A DNA stretch of 64,000 bases from Legionella sp. PATHC032 (lineage in GTDB: Bacteria; Pseudomonadota; Gammaproteobacteria; Legionellales; Legionellaceae), in NCBI RefSeq assembly GCF_026191185.1, contig NZ_JAPHOV010000001.1:3072501-3136500 (forward strand), in the 5' to 3' direction. The position numbers were made by a program, and so were the translations under genes. The notes under the pieces are model-generated. The model was not told the origin of the DNA. It saw only the letters and a list, made by a program, of their open reading frames with translations, and searched no databases. This document shows, piece by piece, positions 1 to 8,783 of the stretch (positions are counted from its first letter, which is position 1; each line of letters starts with the position of its first letter).

Positions 1-575
1 CCCCATTGGCATTCGAGCAAAATAATACAACGGACTCACTAAATGTTGATGATAAAACTCCAGCGCAGAATCCCATTGGAATTGAACCAATACCCGTTAC
101 TAAAGCGACAGCCAACTGCGTTGCTCATCATGAGACCCAATCACTATCAACTGACGATAAAAAATCTGCTAACTCTGGTGAATCCATGAACTGTGACTGG
201 AATGAAATAATACCACAGTTAAAATTATCGGGTTTAGCACTTAATGCCATAGAAAATGCAGAGTTTCTTGGCAAAGAAGAGCGAGAAATTACATTAGGAG
301 TACATAAAGGTCACCAGTCCTTATTCACCCCCACAACAATTAACCGAATTGAAACCGCATTGGCTGGTTATTATAAAAACCCAGTAAAAATTATTTTAAA
401 CAGTCAAGATGCTGTGCATGCCTCTCCAGCGCAACAAAAAGAGAAAGCTAGCCAAGAAAAGCAAGAACAAGCAGAGGCAGCATTACACGCTGACCCAGTA
501 TTTCAACAGTTACAACAAGAATTTTCAGCAGAATTGGTCAAAAATTCTATTGTCCTGTTAAAAGATGACTTATAA
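1..575 (+). CDS. dnaX: DNA polymerase III subunit tau (DnaX), C-terminal part, 5' end outside window
   Basis: The open frame enters from the left edge and ends at TAA 573-575, so only about the last 190 residues of DnaX are present. The first ~65 residues form a Pro/Thr/Ser/Asn-rich low-complexity linker. A folded part follows, beginning around a CDWNEIIPQL stretch, and resembles the tau C-terminal domain that binds the polymerase alpha subunit. A basic and Gln/Glu-rich helix and a hydrophobic end follow. Identity rests mainly on position: dnaX-ybaB-recR is a conserved gammaproteobacterial order and all three lie here on the same strand. The ATPase domain cannot be judged from this window. 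Spacing of 34 bp to ybaB suggests one transcript. Confidence 0.85.
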   Translation, partial: PLAFEQNNTTDSLNVDDKTPAQNPIGIEPIPVTKATANCVAHHETQSLSTDDKKSANSGESMNCDWNEIIPQLKLSGLALNAIENAEFLGKEEREITLGVHKGHQSLFTPTTINRIETALAGYYKNPVKIILNSQDAVHASPAQQKEKASQEKQEQAEAALHADPVFQQLQQEFSAELVKNSIVLLKDDL

Positions 576-609
576 TACTTAAATTAACCATAAAATAGAC
601 GAGGCTGTA

Positions 610-948
610 ATGGATATTAATCAAAATTTAGGCAATTTAATGAAAGAAGCGCAAAAAATGCAACAACGTATGCAAGAAGCGCAGCAACAATTAAGCCAGC
701 TGGTAGTAAATGGAGAATCAGGTGGTGGGATGGTTACTATTAAGATGAATGGACGTCATGATGTAACTGAAGTTAAAATCAAACCCACTTTAATGGATGA
801 AGATATTGAAATGCTGGAAGATTTAATTGCTGCTGCAGTCAATGATGCGGTACGTAAAATTGAAAAAGCATCCAAAGAAAAAATCAGCCAACTGACTGCT
901 GGCCTTAATATTCCAACTGATTTAATGGGTGGTAAAGAAGGAGAATAA
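610..948 (+). CDS. ybaB: YbaB/EbfC family nucleoid-associated protein
   Basis: This 112-residue protein matches the family length of about 100-110. It opens with a Met/Gln-rich amphipathic helix ([18 protein letters not shown], residues ~11-28). A compact beta region follows ([21 protein letters not shown]), then [18 protein letters not shown], all typical of YbaB/EbfC. Family members are dimeric, bind DNA as tweezers-like structures and coat the nucleoid; in many bacteria they are linked to recombination with RecR. The ATG at 610 is preceded by a GAGG-type ribosome site. recR starts 8 bp after the stop, so the two are probably translationally linked. Confidence 0.95.
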   Translation: MDINQNLGNLMKEAQKMQQRMQEAQQQLSQLVVNGESGGGMVTIKMNGRHDVTEVKIKPTLMDEDIEMLEDLIAAAVNDAVRKIEKASKEKISQLTAGLNIPTDLMGGKEGE

Positions 949-956
949 CCCTGACT

Positions 957-1550
957 ATGGATGCTCTAAGCCGCTTGGTAGAGGCGCTTCGCTGTCTTCC
1001 CGGTGTGGGACCAAAATCAGCACAAAGGATGGTGTTCCATTTATTGCAGCACCAAAGGCAACGAGGCTTACACCTTGCCTCCTGTTTAGAACAGGCAATG
1101 AAGCACATTAGTCATTGTCAGCAGTGTAATAATTACACCGAGCAAACACTGTGTGCTCTTTGTCAAAATCCTAATCGAGATTCGACATTGCTTTGTGTGG
1201 TAGAGAGTCCAGCAGATGTTTCTGCCATAGAACAAAGCAATTCCTTTCAAGGCAAATATTTTGTCCTTATGGGGAAAATTTCTCCTCTTGATGGATTGGG
1301 ACCTGATGACATTGGGCTACCCAAACTTAAGGAATTAATTATTAGGGAAAAAATTCAGGAAGTTATTCTTGCGTTAAGCCCCAGTGTTGAAAGCCAAACC
1401 ACAATTCATTTTATTCATCAGTTGCTAAAGAATGAAACCGTCAATGTCAGTCAATTAGCACATGGAATACCATCAGGTGGTGAATTAGAATTTTTAGATG
1501 GGAATACTATAAGCAGTGCCCTTAAAAATAGAGCAGTGATTAATGTTTAA
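957..1550 (+). CDS. recR: recombination mediator RecR
   Basis: The protein has 197 residues; E. coli RecR has 201. The N-terminal helix-hairpin-helix reads LPGVGPKSAQRMVFHLL (residues ~15-31). A four-cysteine zinc finger follows at ~54-70 (CQQCNNY...LCALCQ). A Toprim domain follows with LLCVVESPADVSAIEQ and the GISPLDG-like segment. The C-terminus carries the ASGIPxGxxLE-type motif (HGIPSGGELEFLD). RecR works with RecF/RecO to load RecA onto SSB-coated gaps. It is the third gene of the dnaX-ybaB-recR run. The last 8 bases overlap the next frame, whose ATG at 1543 lies inside recR. Confidence 0.97.
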   Translation: MDALSRLVEALRCLPGVGPKSAQRMVFHLLQHQRQRGLHLASCLEQAMKHISHCQQCNNYTEQTLCALCQNPNRDSTLLCVVESPADVSAIEQSNSFQGKYFVLMGKISPLDGLGPDDIGLPKLKELIIREKIQEVILALSPSVESQTTIHFIHQLLKNETVNVSQLAHGIPSGGELEFLDGNTISSALKNRAVINV

Positions 1551-2409
1551 ATCCAATTCCATGTTTATTTTATTCAGAAAAAAAATACTGTTCTTATTCC
1601 TTTTGTCCTTATGTTTCATAACAAGTACAGCTTCTGCTTCCTTCCACAGAAGTTTATGGCCCAAATGGCTGGTCAATGCACCTCTTTCCAAACAATCCAT
1701 TTCTCATCAGGCATGGCAACATTTTCTTGATCATCATGTAATAACTAATGAAGAAGACATCAATCTGGTAGACTATGTCAATATAAATGAGAAAGAGTTG
1801 GCCTCACTAAAAGAATATATAAAAAATTTATCACAAATTGATATTGATAATTATAACCGTCAAGAGCAATTAGCTTATTGGATCAACTTGTATAATGCCC
1901 TTACAGTATTAACAGTTGCCAACTATTATCCCATTGCAAACATTCAGGAAATTAATATTTCTCCCGGATTATTTAGCGTTGGACCTTGGGGAGCCAATAT
2001 TATCACTATCAAAAACACCAACTTATCCTTGGATGATATTAATAATAGAATTATTCGCCCAATTTGGAATGACCCAAGAACCCATTATGCTTTAAATAAT
2101 GCCACTATAGGAGCACCTAACCTGAACAAACAAGCCTATCAAGGGGCATTACTGGAGCAACAACTTAACGACGCAGCAGCAAAATACATTAACTCTCTCA
2201 GAGGAGTTCATGTGATTGAAGGTAAATTAATTGTTTCTAAATTATATGACTGGTATGAAGAAGATTTTGGTGGTACCAAAAAATATGTCATCAAACATTT
2301 ATTACAATTCGCGAAAGAACCTCTGCGCAACCAATTAAAGCATGTTAATACTATTGATAGTTATATTTATAACTGGCACATTAATTGTCCTGCAGACAAT
2401 CAATCATGA
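1543..2409 (+). CDS. DUF547 family secreted or periplasmic protein
   Basis: The 288-residue product starts with Lys/Arg, then a strongly hydrophobic segment (KILFLFLLSLCFITSTASA, ~14-32) that looks like a cleavable signal peptide, so the mature part should be exported. The body matches DUF547: a YWINLYNALTV helix at ~105-115, then GAPNLNKQAY, then LYDWYEEDFGG near residue 240. The function of DUF547 is unknown; Cys/His/Asn residues resembling a papain-like fold have been noted in related families, but catalysis is unproven. Starts at 1543 (overlapping recR) or 1561 are both possible; either keeps the signal peptide. The stop overlaps the next gene's ATG (ATGA), so they are coupled. Confidence 0.8.
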   Translation: MFKSNSMFILFRKKILFLFLLSLCFITSTASASFHRSLWPKWLVNAPLSKQSISHQAWQHFLDHHVITNEEDINLVDYVNINEKELASLKEYIKNLSQIDIDNYNRQEQLAYWINLYNALTVLTVANYYPIANIQEINISPGLFSVGPWGANIITIKNTNLSLDDINNRIIRPIWNDPRTHYALNNATIGAPNLNKQAYQGALLEQQLNDAAAKYINSLRGVHVIEGKLIVSKLYDWYEEDFGGTKKYVIKHLLQFAKEPLRNQLKHVNTIDSYIYNWHINCPADNQS

Positions 2410-4403
2410 AACACAAACATTCTACTTTTTCGTATTTTAGTCAGTTTCTTTTATTTAATCTTTGTTTTTTTGGTTTGCAATTGCTTCTGCTCTATTCACA
2501 TGCCGAGAGCCTCGTCAGTTCGATCCAGCTGCCTTTGCCGGTCTATTTTGAAATTATCGGCACTCTCGTAATTCAACTCAGCCTGTATCTCATCATTTCC
2601 ATGATTCAAACCCTGATGCTCATAGGAATTTTAAACCGATCTTGGCATTATTTTTCTACTGAGCAATGGCAAACCATTATTTGGTCCTTATTTGCGTGCT
2701 GTATATTAAGTGCTAATGCCTATTATTTCCCCCTTAGTATTTTTAGTAAATTATTTTCACCACCAATTCCTGAGTTTATTTTTTTAATATTACTTTATTT
2801 TTCCTTGTGTTGCTTGGGGTTACTCTTATTAAATTGTTTGTTTTATCGAAAGACTGCTTGCCTCTTATCAATGGCGCTACCCATTGGCGTTTGTATTATC
2901 TTGTTAAATAATTATTGGAAACCTTCTTTAAATCCTAACAAAGGTTCAGAACCCAATATCATTATCCTGGGCATAGACAGCTTAAGTCCTGAAAGTGTCA
3001 CTGCTAAAAACATGCCTTTTCTTCATAAAGTGCTAATGGACAGTTTTCAATTTACAAACACGATTAGTCCTTTAGCCAGAACCTATCCTGCATGGAGCTC
3101 CATTTTAACTGGGTTATACCCCAAACATCATCTTGCTGAAGAAAACCTGGTTGAGCGAAACCGGGTTAAAAGTCAACTCAGCATTGTGTGGGATTTGAAT
3201 AAACTAGGATATCACACCATATATGCGACTGATGATAGACGATTCAATAGCATAGATAAGGATTTTGGATTTAAAAAAATCATCGGTCCAAAAACCGGGG
3301 TCAATGATGTCATGCTTGGTTCGTATAATGATTTCCCGCTTGGGAATTTGCTGATCAATTTTCGCATTGGCGCCTGGTTATTCCCCTATAATTTTAGTAA
3401 TAGAGCCAGCTTCATATCCTACTATCCGGAAACCTTTACAAATGAATTAAAAAGAGAACTGTCTGTACAACAAAATTTTCCTGTTTTCCTTGCCATACAT
3501 TTTGCTCTTCCGCATTGGCCTTATGCCTGGGCTGCATCCTTGCCTGATCAAGTGGATAATGAATTCAGCCTCAGCAAGCGTGATACGCTTTACCTAAAAG
3601 CGCTAAAAACAGTAGACAATCAATTTAAAATCATTTTCTGTTATTTAAAAAAGCACGGCTATTTAAAAAATAGCCTGGTCATTATACTAAGTGACCATGG
3701 CGAAGTACTTTATTATCCCAACTCACGATTGACGAGTTACCAAAAATATCAAAGCTCGCTAACTAGCAAACTCGCAGAGTATTTTAAGGCCAAAACTGCA
3801 ACCGAACTCGATAAAAGTGCCGGCCATGGTTCTGATATATTAAGTCCTATGCAATATCATAGCCTCCTGGCATTTAATATTTATAAAGATGGAAAGCCAC
3901 TTACAAAAACAAACAAAATCAAAACAAGAGTAGCATTATTTGATCTGGCCCCAACCATTCTTGACTTTCTTAATATTACAAAAAAACAAAAAATGGATGG
4001 CATTTCATTGCTGCCTACTGTATTAAATCCTAACACTCTACTGCCACACCGAATATTCTTTATTGAAAGTGGGATGTATCCAAATCAAGATTTTACTAAA
4101 GAAAAAGCCATTGAATTAGGAAAAAAAATCTATAAGGTTAACCCGGATACCGGGCAACTTGAATTGAAGCCGGATGAATTAATGCAGGTAAATAATCAAA
4201 AGCTATACGGAGTCATTAGTGGAGATTGGATTTTAGCTCTATATCCAGATGACAACGCCTACATACCCGTTATTCTCAATCTTTCAACTGGCGAATGGAT
4301 TGATAACCTGCAGAGTGATTTTGCCAAATCAAGTCCAGCAGAAGAACTAAAGAAACAGCTACAAGAGTTTTATGGTAAAAAACTGGTGTATCCCATCCAA
4401 TAA
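2406..4403 (+). CDS. membrane-anchored alkaline-phosphatase-superfamily enzyme (sulfatase / phosphotransferase-like)
   Basis: I place the start at ATG 2406, sharing ATGA with the preceding DUF547 stop, giving 665 residues. Residues ~1-180 contain about five hydrophobic helices. A soluble catalytic domain begins near NIIILGIDSLSPESVT. The metal Asp of the superfamily is D in LGIDS. The nucleophile region reads ARTYPAWSSILTGLYP, aligning with the sulfatase C/S-x-P-x-R loop but with Thr in place of the formylglycine Cys/Ser. The second metal site is SDHGEV. This layout recalls envelope phosphoglycerol or phosphoethanolamine transferases more than true sulfatases, but the substrate cannot be read from sequence. 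It ends the dnaX-to-sulfatase run; no strong terminator is visible after it. Confidence 0.75.
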   Translation: MKHKHSTFSYFSQFLLFNLCFFGLQLLLLYSHAESLVSSIQLPLPVYFEIIGTLVIQLSLYLIISMIQTLMLIGILNRSWHYFSTEQWQTIIWSLFACCILSANAYYFPLSIFSKLFSPPIPEFIFLILLYFSLCCLGLLLLNCLFYRKTACLLSMALPIGVCIILLNNYWKPSLNPNKGSEPNIIILGIDSLSPESVTAKNMPFLHKVLMDSFQFTNTISPLARTYPAWSSILTGLYPKHHLAEENLVERNRVKSQLSIVWDLNKLGYHTIYATDDRRFNSIDKDFGFKKIIGPKTGVNDVMLGSYNDFPLGNLLINFRIGAWLFPYNFSNRASFISYYPETFTNELKRELSVQQNFPVFLAIHFALPHWPYAWAASLPDQVDNEFSLSKRDTLYLKALKTVDNQFKIIFCYLKKHGYLKNSLVIILSDHGEVLYYPNSRLTSYQKYQSSLTSKLAEYFKAKTATELDKSAGHGSDILSPMQYHSLLAFNIYKDGKPLTKTNKIKTRVALFDLAPTILDFLNITKKQKMDGISLLPTVLNPNTLLPHRIFFIESGMYPNQDFTKEKAIELGKKIYKVNPDTGQLELKPDELMQVNNQKLYGVISGDWILALYPDDNAYIPVILNLSTGEWIDNLQSDFAKSSPAEELKKQLQEFYGKKLVYPIQ

Positions 4404-4517
4404 AAGCACTATATAAAGTTAATGCATAATCGCCCGGACAAAGCAGAAGAAGTCTAGTATACTTCACAGTCTAGATTATTCTTAGTCAGCTGGCACTTCA
4501 ATAACTCATATTTACTA

Positions 4518-5993
4518 CTAAAGTTGCTTATTTGATTCCTCTATAAGATTAAACAATCTTTCTAATGAGTCACTCAGTACTATTCTTTCACAACCATAAA
4601 TTGCAATAATTCTAAATACTGCCTCTCGATTACGCCTCCCTGTATGAATCTCTTTTTTCCCCAAATCATATAGATAAGGTTCAGTTGTGATAAACCTGTT
4701 TTTTAATTCAACTCTTAGTGCCTCCATAACACATTTTAGAGCTTGATATACTCTGGCTATGGCATTTCTTTCAGCTGAATTTAATGATGGCAACCAATCT
4801 AAAGAATAACCATTAATTATTGAATATAAAGTATAAAGTAAATATCGACTGTCATTGTTGGCAAAATAACCATATAAATCCAGGCATTCTGTTGTGGTGA
4901 GCTGACGATATAGAATTAGCATTTCTTGATGAAATTTTTCTAAATCATCCTCTTGAGATATACTTTCCATAACCAGACGTTGCTGCAAAACCATCACAGC
5001 ATCAATTAGCCTGTTAGGATTAAACCAAAATTTGTATGCCCTTCCCAAATCATGTAAACGTTCCAGGGTAACTTTCTCATTATTTTCAGGTGTGAATTGT
5101 ACTTTAAGGTTTTTAACAGCTAATTGGATTATATCTCTATAAACCTCATTGACTTCGATCAGAATACCTTGAGGCAGTTCCTCACCATGAAATAGGAAAT
5201 CAATACCTGGATTTAGTCCGTATTGAAGCGCATTGCTATGTAATTGTTTTTGTAGAAGTTCTATAAATTCATGCAAAAAACCAAGGCGCATACGAACTGA
5301 AACCAATTTTTCAGGATGAATTAATTCATTAAATAATTTATCAGGATACAATTTATAAAAAAATATGGCATTTACTAAATTAACAACTTCAGATTCGGAA
5401 AAAAAAGTTAAGGCTATCGTTTGTTCTTCAAGATCCCAATTGCGAAATAACTTGGCTGGCTCTCTTAATAAAGTGGAATTATGATTCCAGATATCAACCA
5501 GAGTTGATAACCATAATTCAAGATTCTCTTTCTTAAATAACTGCTTTAGTCTATCAAACTGATTCAGGATTAAATGATTGATTCCCTCTGAAAGATCATA
5601 TGGCTCAATTGCTTTAGCAAGATATTGATATAATGATGATATCTCAACAATAATTTTAGCTTCCTCCAGCAAATTCACTGCTGCAGATATTTTCTGTTTC
5701 AGATGTATAATCCTGTTGCAAGCTTCCGGATAACTAATATCCTTATGTGTCTCCAAACGCCCGAATCGTTTAAATTTTGAATCAATATCTATTAATTTCA
5801 AATACTCTGAATATTTATCTGCTAAAGCCATGTAAAGTGAATACCTGTTTTTTGAAAAGACTGTATCATCCTGCTGCTTAAAGCATTTGCCCAGCTGAGT
5901 CTCCAACTGTTTCAACTCATATTTGATTCGAGCTTTGGCTCTGTCATTATCCGTAACGAACCAATTTGGTAAAGTAAGTGTCTTTTGAGTCAT
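4518..5993 (-). CDS. unrecognised 491-residue, mainly alpha-helical protein
   Basis: I recognise no family. The protein is soluble-looking and helix-rich, with many Leu, Glu, Lys and Gln residues and no signal peptide or membrane segment. The N-terminal ~100 residues are charged and probably coiled (LKQLETQLGKCFKQQDD). The central part is richer in aromatics (FRNWDLEEQTIALTFFSESE, FFYKLYPDKLF). The C-terminus ends EESNKQL. I chose ATG 5993 because GAGGAG lies 6 bases upstream; an in-frame ATG at 6011 would add six residues. It stands alone and is divergent from the response regulator at 6216. Size, composition and location in an accessory stretch fit either an orphan cytoplasmic protein or a secreted effector; nothing decides between them. 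Confidence 0.6.
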   Translation of the reverse strand: MTQKTLTLPNWFVTDNDRAKARIKYELKQLETQLGKCFKQQDDTVFSKNRYSLYMALADKYSEYLKLIDIDSKFKRFGRLETHKDISYPEACNRIIHLKQKISAAVNLLEEAKIIVEISSLYQYLAKAIEPYDLSEGINHLILNQFDRLKQLFKKENLELWLSTLVDIWNHNSTLLREPAKLFRNWDLEEQTIALTFFSESEVVNLVNAIFFYKLYPDKLFNELIHPEKLVSVRMRLGFLHEFIELLQKQLHSNALQYGLNPGIDFLFHGEELPQGILIEVNEVYRDIIQLAVKNLKVQFTPENNEKVTLERLHDLGRAYKFWFNPNRLIDAVMVLQQRLVMESISQEDDLEKFHQEMLILYRQLTTTECLDLYGYFANNDSRYLLYTLYSIINGYSLDWLPSLNSAERNAIARVYQALKCVMEALRVELKNRFITTEPYLYDLGKKEIHTGRRNREAVFRIIAIYGCERIVLSDSLERLFNLIEESNKQL

Positions 5994-6215
5994 CCCTTTC
6001 TCCTCAAGCATTATCCTGACACTTGAACTTTAACAATAGCATTGAAAAGAAATATTTTCCTAATTTTTATAACTAACAAAATACAAATTTTGCAATAAAC
6101 CAGGTTTTGCTCTCTAAAAAGCCCTGGTAATCATAAATATTTAAAAATAATTGCAAGCAACTGATAAACTTGCCAAAATTAAAGCAATATATTTTTTGAC
6201 CTTTGAGGCAAATTG

Positions 6216-6941
6216 ATGTCACAACGCCACTATTTGCTATTTATTGATAATGAACCTGTCAGTGAAGAACTGAAAGATTATTTTGAAAAATTTAATCTTG
6301 ATATTATTCAACAAAAGAAATTGTTTCCTATTCATGTTGAAAAAGGATTACCTACCGCCATTTTAATTAATTGGTCAATTTTAAAAACTGAACCAGAGGT
6401 AATTGAACAATTTTATAATATGTATCCAGTACCATTAATTGTTATTAATAATAAGCCTGATGAAGAATCAAGCATTGCCATGCTTGAAGCCGGTGCCGAT
6501 GATTTTATGACCAAACCCATTTATCCCCGTGAACTGCATGCGCGAATTGGTGCTATTTCTCGTCGAGTAATCAGGGCGCAACAAAAAGTCGATCATGGTA
6601 AAGAAGTATTAATGTTTGCTAACTGGCGACTTTATCCAGCTTCGCGACAAGTATTCGGGGAGAATAATGAAGAATTACAATTAAGCGCCGGTGAATACGA
6701 TTTGCTTCTCACTTTTGTCCAACAACCACAACGAGTCCTGGATAGAGAGTTTTTATTACAAATTACCAAGAATACAGACTTGGTTCCTTTTGACCGAAGG
6801 ATTGATGTGCAAATTAGTCGTTTACGTCAAAAAATCGAAATAGATAAAAAAAAACCGGCTTTAATTAAAACCATTCGCAATGGTGGTTATATGTTCACAG
6901 CTCGAGTTGTAACCCTTAAAGAAAGTGACGCTACATTATAA
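6216..6941 (+). CDS. OmpR/PhoB-type regulator with atypical receiver domain
   Basis: The 241-residue protein has a receiver-like domain (~1-115) and a winged-helix DNA-binding domain (~135-232) with the OmpR signature (LQLSAGEYDLLLTFVQQPQRVLDR; DRRIDVQISRLRQKIE; IKTIRNGGYMF). In the receiver, the acidic pocket reads FIDNEP (D11, N12), the phosphoacceptor position is Asn (N52 in AILINWS) and the switch Lys is kept (K100 in MTKP). Normal Asp phosphorylation is therefore unlikely. No histidine kinase gene is adjacent. The start is ATG 6216, with GAGG 7 bases upstream; a TTG lies one codon earlier. The 222-bp divergent region upstream probably contains promoters for both this gene and the one at 4518-5993. 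Confidence 0.9.
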   Translation: MSQRHYLLFIDNEPVSEELKDYFEKFNLDIIQQKKLFPIHVEKGLPTAILINWSILKTEPEVIEQFYNMYPVPLIVINNKPDEESSIAMLEAGADDFMTKPIYPRELHARIGAISRRVIRAQQKVDHGKEVLMFANWRLYPASRQVFGENNEELQLSAGEYDLLLTFVQQPQRVLDREFLLQITKNTDLVPFDRRIDVQISRLRQKIEIDKKKPALIKTIRNGGYMFTARVVTLKESDATL

Positions 6942-7031
6942 TTGATTATAATCTGGCAGATTTAAGCAAATTAGTTCATCTTATTTATTTAACACTTTTT
7001 TAAAAAAACATGAGCTGATCTTTGCTTTATT

Positions 7032-7073
7032 GGTGCAATACCTGACTTATCCTTTACATGCTGGCATTGCACC
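7032..7073. repeat. 8-bp inverted repeat with 26-bp spacer in the 6942-7151 intergenic region
   Basis: GGTGCAAT (7032-7039) is matched by ATTGCACC (7066-7073). It lies between the convergent ends of the response-regulator and phasin genes. The long loop and the absence of a T-run make it a poor terminator; it may be chance or a weak mRNA end. Nothing else is evident in the 210-bp interval. Confidence 0.25.
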
Positions 7074-7151
7074 CTATAATTTCTAACTTCTGGATATCCC
7101 TGATTTACCAAGCATTGTCTGCCATCTCTCAAAACAAGATAAAGCACCAAT

Positions 7152-7793
7152 TTATTTAGGCTTGTTATTAGAAGGCACTATATCTTTTGTTTCATTTTTT
7201 AATATCGCAACTGCGCTTTTCATTTCAACAGGCGTGTTAATACCTTGTTTTTCTATGTCTTTCTGCAAAGAAGACAAAGATATTTGCGATTGTTGTTTGG
7301 TTACTGTCGGCCGTTCTTGAGTATTTGCTTTAACTTTTGTTGGGCTGCTGGTTTTCGGTTTTGCTTTACTTATTTTTGACTTTGGCTGTCCAGCAATAGA
7401 CTTTGTTTTACTTTTTGCTGTAATGGATTTTTTACTCGCTGATGATTTTGGGGCGTTGGTATCCACTTTGTGGCTTGCTTTGCCTATGATTGGATTAACT
7501 TTCTTTTCAGTTGGATTGTCTGCCATCTGATCATAAATATTAATCCAATGATGTTCCATTATTTGAAATACATTCAACATGTAACTCATTGCTTTTTGAC
7601 TATTTTGAATGAATACATTCATATTTTTTTCCAGAATTTCTTCAGGTTTTAAAACATTGAATAATTCAACAGGAGTAACATAAGACACACTTTTTAATGT
7701 TTTAAGATTGAGATCCAACAAATCCTGAATTGGTTTTTCAACAGATCGAAACAAACTATTTAAATCTTTTGGCTGAAAAAATTGCTCTTTCAT
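7152..7793 (-). CDS. phasin-like polyhydroxyalkanoate granule-associated protein
   Basis: The protein has 213 residues. The first ~100 form an amphipathic helical region (LNSLFRSVEKPIQDLLDLNL; ELFNVLKPEEILEKN; IFIQNSQKAMSYMLNVFQ-like) that resembles the phasin domain, which coats PHB storage granules; L. pneumophila accumulates PHB. Residues ~110-185 are a Lys/Ser/Thr/Pro-rich tail (KSKTKSIAGQPKSK, KAKPKTSSPTKVKA), reminiscent of the basic tails of some phasins. A short helical C-terminal segment ends in SNNKPK. I chose ATG 7793 because GGAG lies 6 bases upstream; in-frame codons up to 7814 would add seven residues. The phasin call is from pattern resemblance; a histone-H1-like basic tail protein is the alternative. 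Confidence 0.65.
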   Translation of the reverse strand: MKEQFFQPKDLNSLFRSVEKPIQDLLDLNLKTLKSVSYVTPVELFNVLKPEEILEKNMNVFIQNSQKAMSYMLNVFQIMEHHWINIYDQMADNPTEKKVNPIIGKASHKVDTNAPKSSASKKSITAKSKTKSIAGQPKSKISKAKPKTSSPTKVKANTQERPTVTKQQSQISLSSLQKDIEKQGINTPVEMKSAVAILKNETKDIVPSNNKPK

Positions 7794-8061
7794 TACACTC
7801 TCCATATGTTGCAACGCACAAAAACAAGATTAGCTTAAAAAAATAATTTGTCAAACATTTAATTCCTTTTCGTCGTAGGTCCATAAATCAGTCCCCTCTC
7901 TAACTGGCTTGCTTCTAAATTATTTTTTACTCTCACCAGCAAGGTAATCATATCAAAACATTTATTCTTACTCTGAGTCCAATAATTATTGCGTTTTACA
8001 GAATATTTTTTGATAAAGCAAATTGTCACAAACAAAAATGTATCCAGGATAGAAACTCTAA

Positions 8062-8778
8062 TTATTTACCCTTTCTCAACAAAGGGTTCTCTTCACCATT
8101 TTGTGTTTTTTTGCCTAATCGTTTGGATAAAAGAACTGAAGCTCTATTTTCTTTCACTTTCGCAAAAAAAGATTCTTCTTTCGTGGCTAATAACTCTTTA
8201 TAAGTTTTGCTTTGATATGCTTTTTTAACAGGGGCTCTATGCGGTTGCTCTTCATCAAAAAAATTTAGAATAAACATTTTTTTAGCTACCGAATGTATAG
8301 GCGTTTTAGCATTGTTTGCAAAACTCCATTGTTTCCCAAATTCATCAACAATAGAAACTGAACCACTATAGTGGTAAATAGGTTTTTCTGACCTCAACAA
8401 AGAATGTCCCAATAATTCAGCCATCATTTTATTTTTTTTATCGGTCCCGCAGCAATAAAGATGAATCGCCGATACCCAATATGATATGGGTAAAATATCT
8501 CTCTCAAAGCGTTCAGCCACTTTTTTTATATCAAGGTGTTCTGCGATTAATGGATTGGAATGATTAAAAACAACCTTTAAGTTTTCATCATCTGAACCAT
8601 GCGCACAAATATATATATCTATTTTTTCGTCAAATAGATCATAATCAATATCATCACTGAAATAAATTATTTCAGTGCGAACATTGGAAAATTGCTCATC
8701 GTTTTTTTTCCAAAGTTCAACCATTGATTTTAAATCGCCAGCCTGGTTCCTGGGGAAAGGTACATACAAAATTTTCAT
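8062..8778 (-). CDS. candidate clan CD (C80/caspase-like) cysteine peptidase domain protein
   Basis: The protein has 238 residues and no signal or membrane segment. Residues 53-62 read IDIYICAHGS, a hydrophobic strand ending in His-Gly. Residues 104-112 read AIHLYCCGT, a second strand ending in Cys-Cys-Gly. A following stretch, PIYHYSGSVSIVDEFGKQWSF (given from P133; motif within 20 residues of it), resembles the strand and loop after the Cys block in C80 RTX autoprocessing domains. Candidate catalytic residues are H60 and C109/C110. The last ~60 residues are Lys-rich and probably flexible. The gene stands alone with a TATAAT box upstream. The family call is inference from motif spacing; nothing shows that the protein is active or secreted. 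Confidence 0.65.
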   Translation of the reverse strand: MKILYVPFPRNQAGDLKSMVELWKKNDEQFSNVRTEIIYFSDDIDYDLFDEKIDIYICAHGSDDENLKVVFNHSNPLIAEHLDIKKVAERFERDILPISYWVSAIHLYCCGTDKKNKMMAELLGHSLLRSEKPIYHYSGSVSIVDEFGKQWSFANNAKTPIHSVAKKMFILNFFDEEQPHRAPVKKAYQSKTYKELLATKEESFFAKVKENRASVLLSKRLGKKTQNGEENPLLRKGK

Positions 8779-8783
8779 ACGTT

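Noticed and set aside
2406-4403. True arylsulfatase
   Set aside because: The formylglycine Cys/Ser position is Thr and the N-terminus is a five-helix membrane domain, closer to phosphotransferases of the same superfamily.
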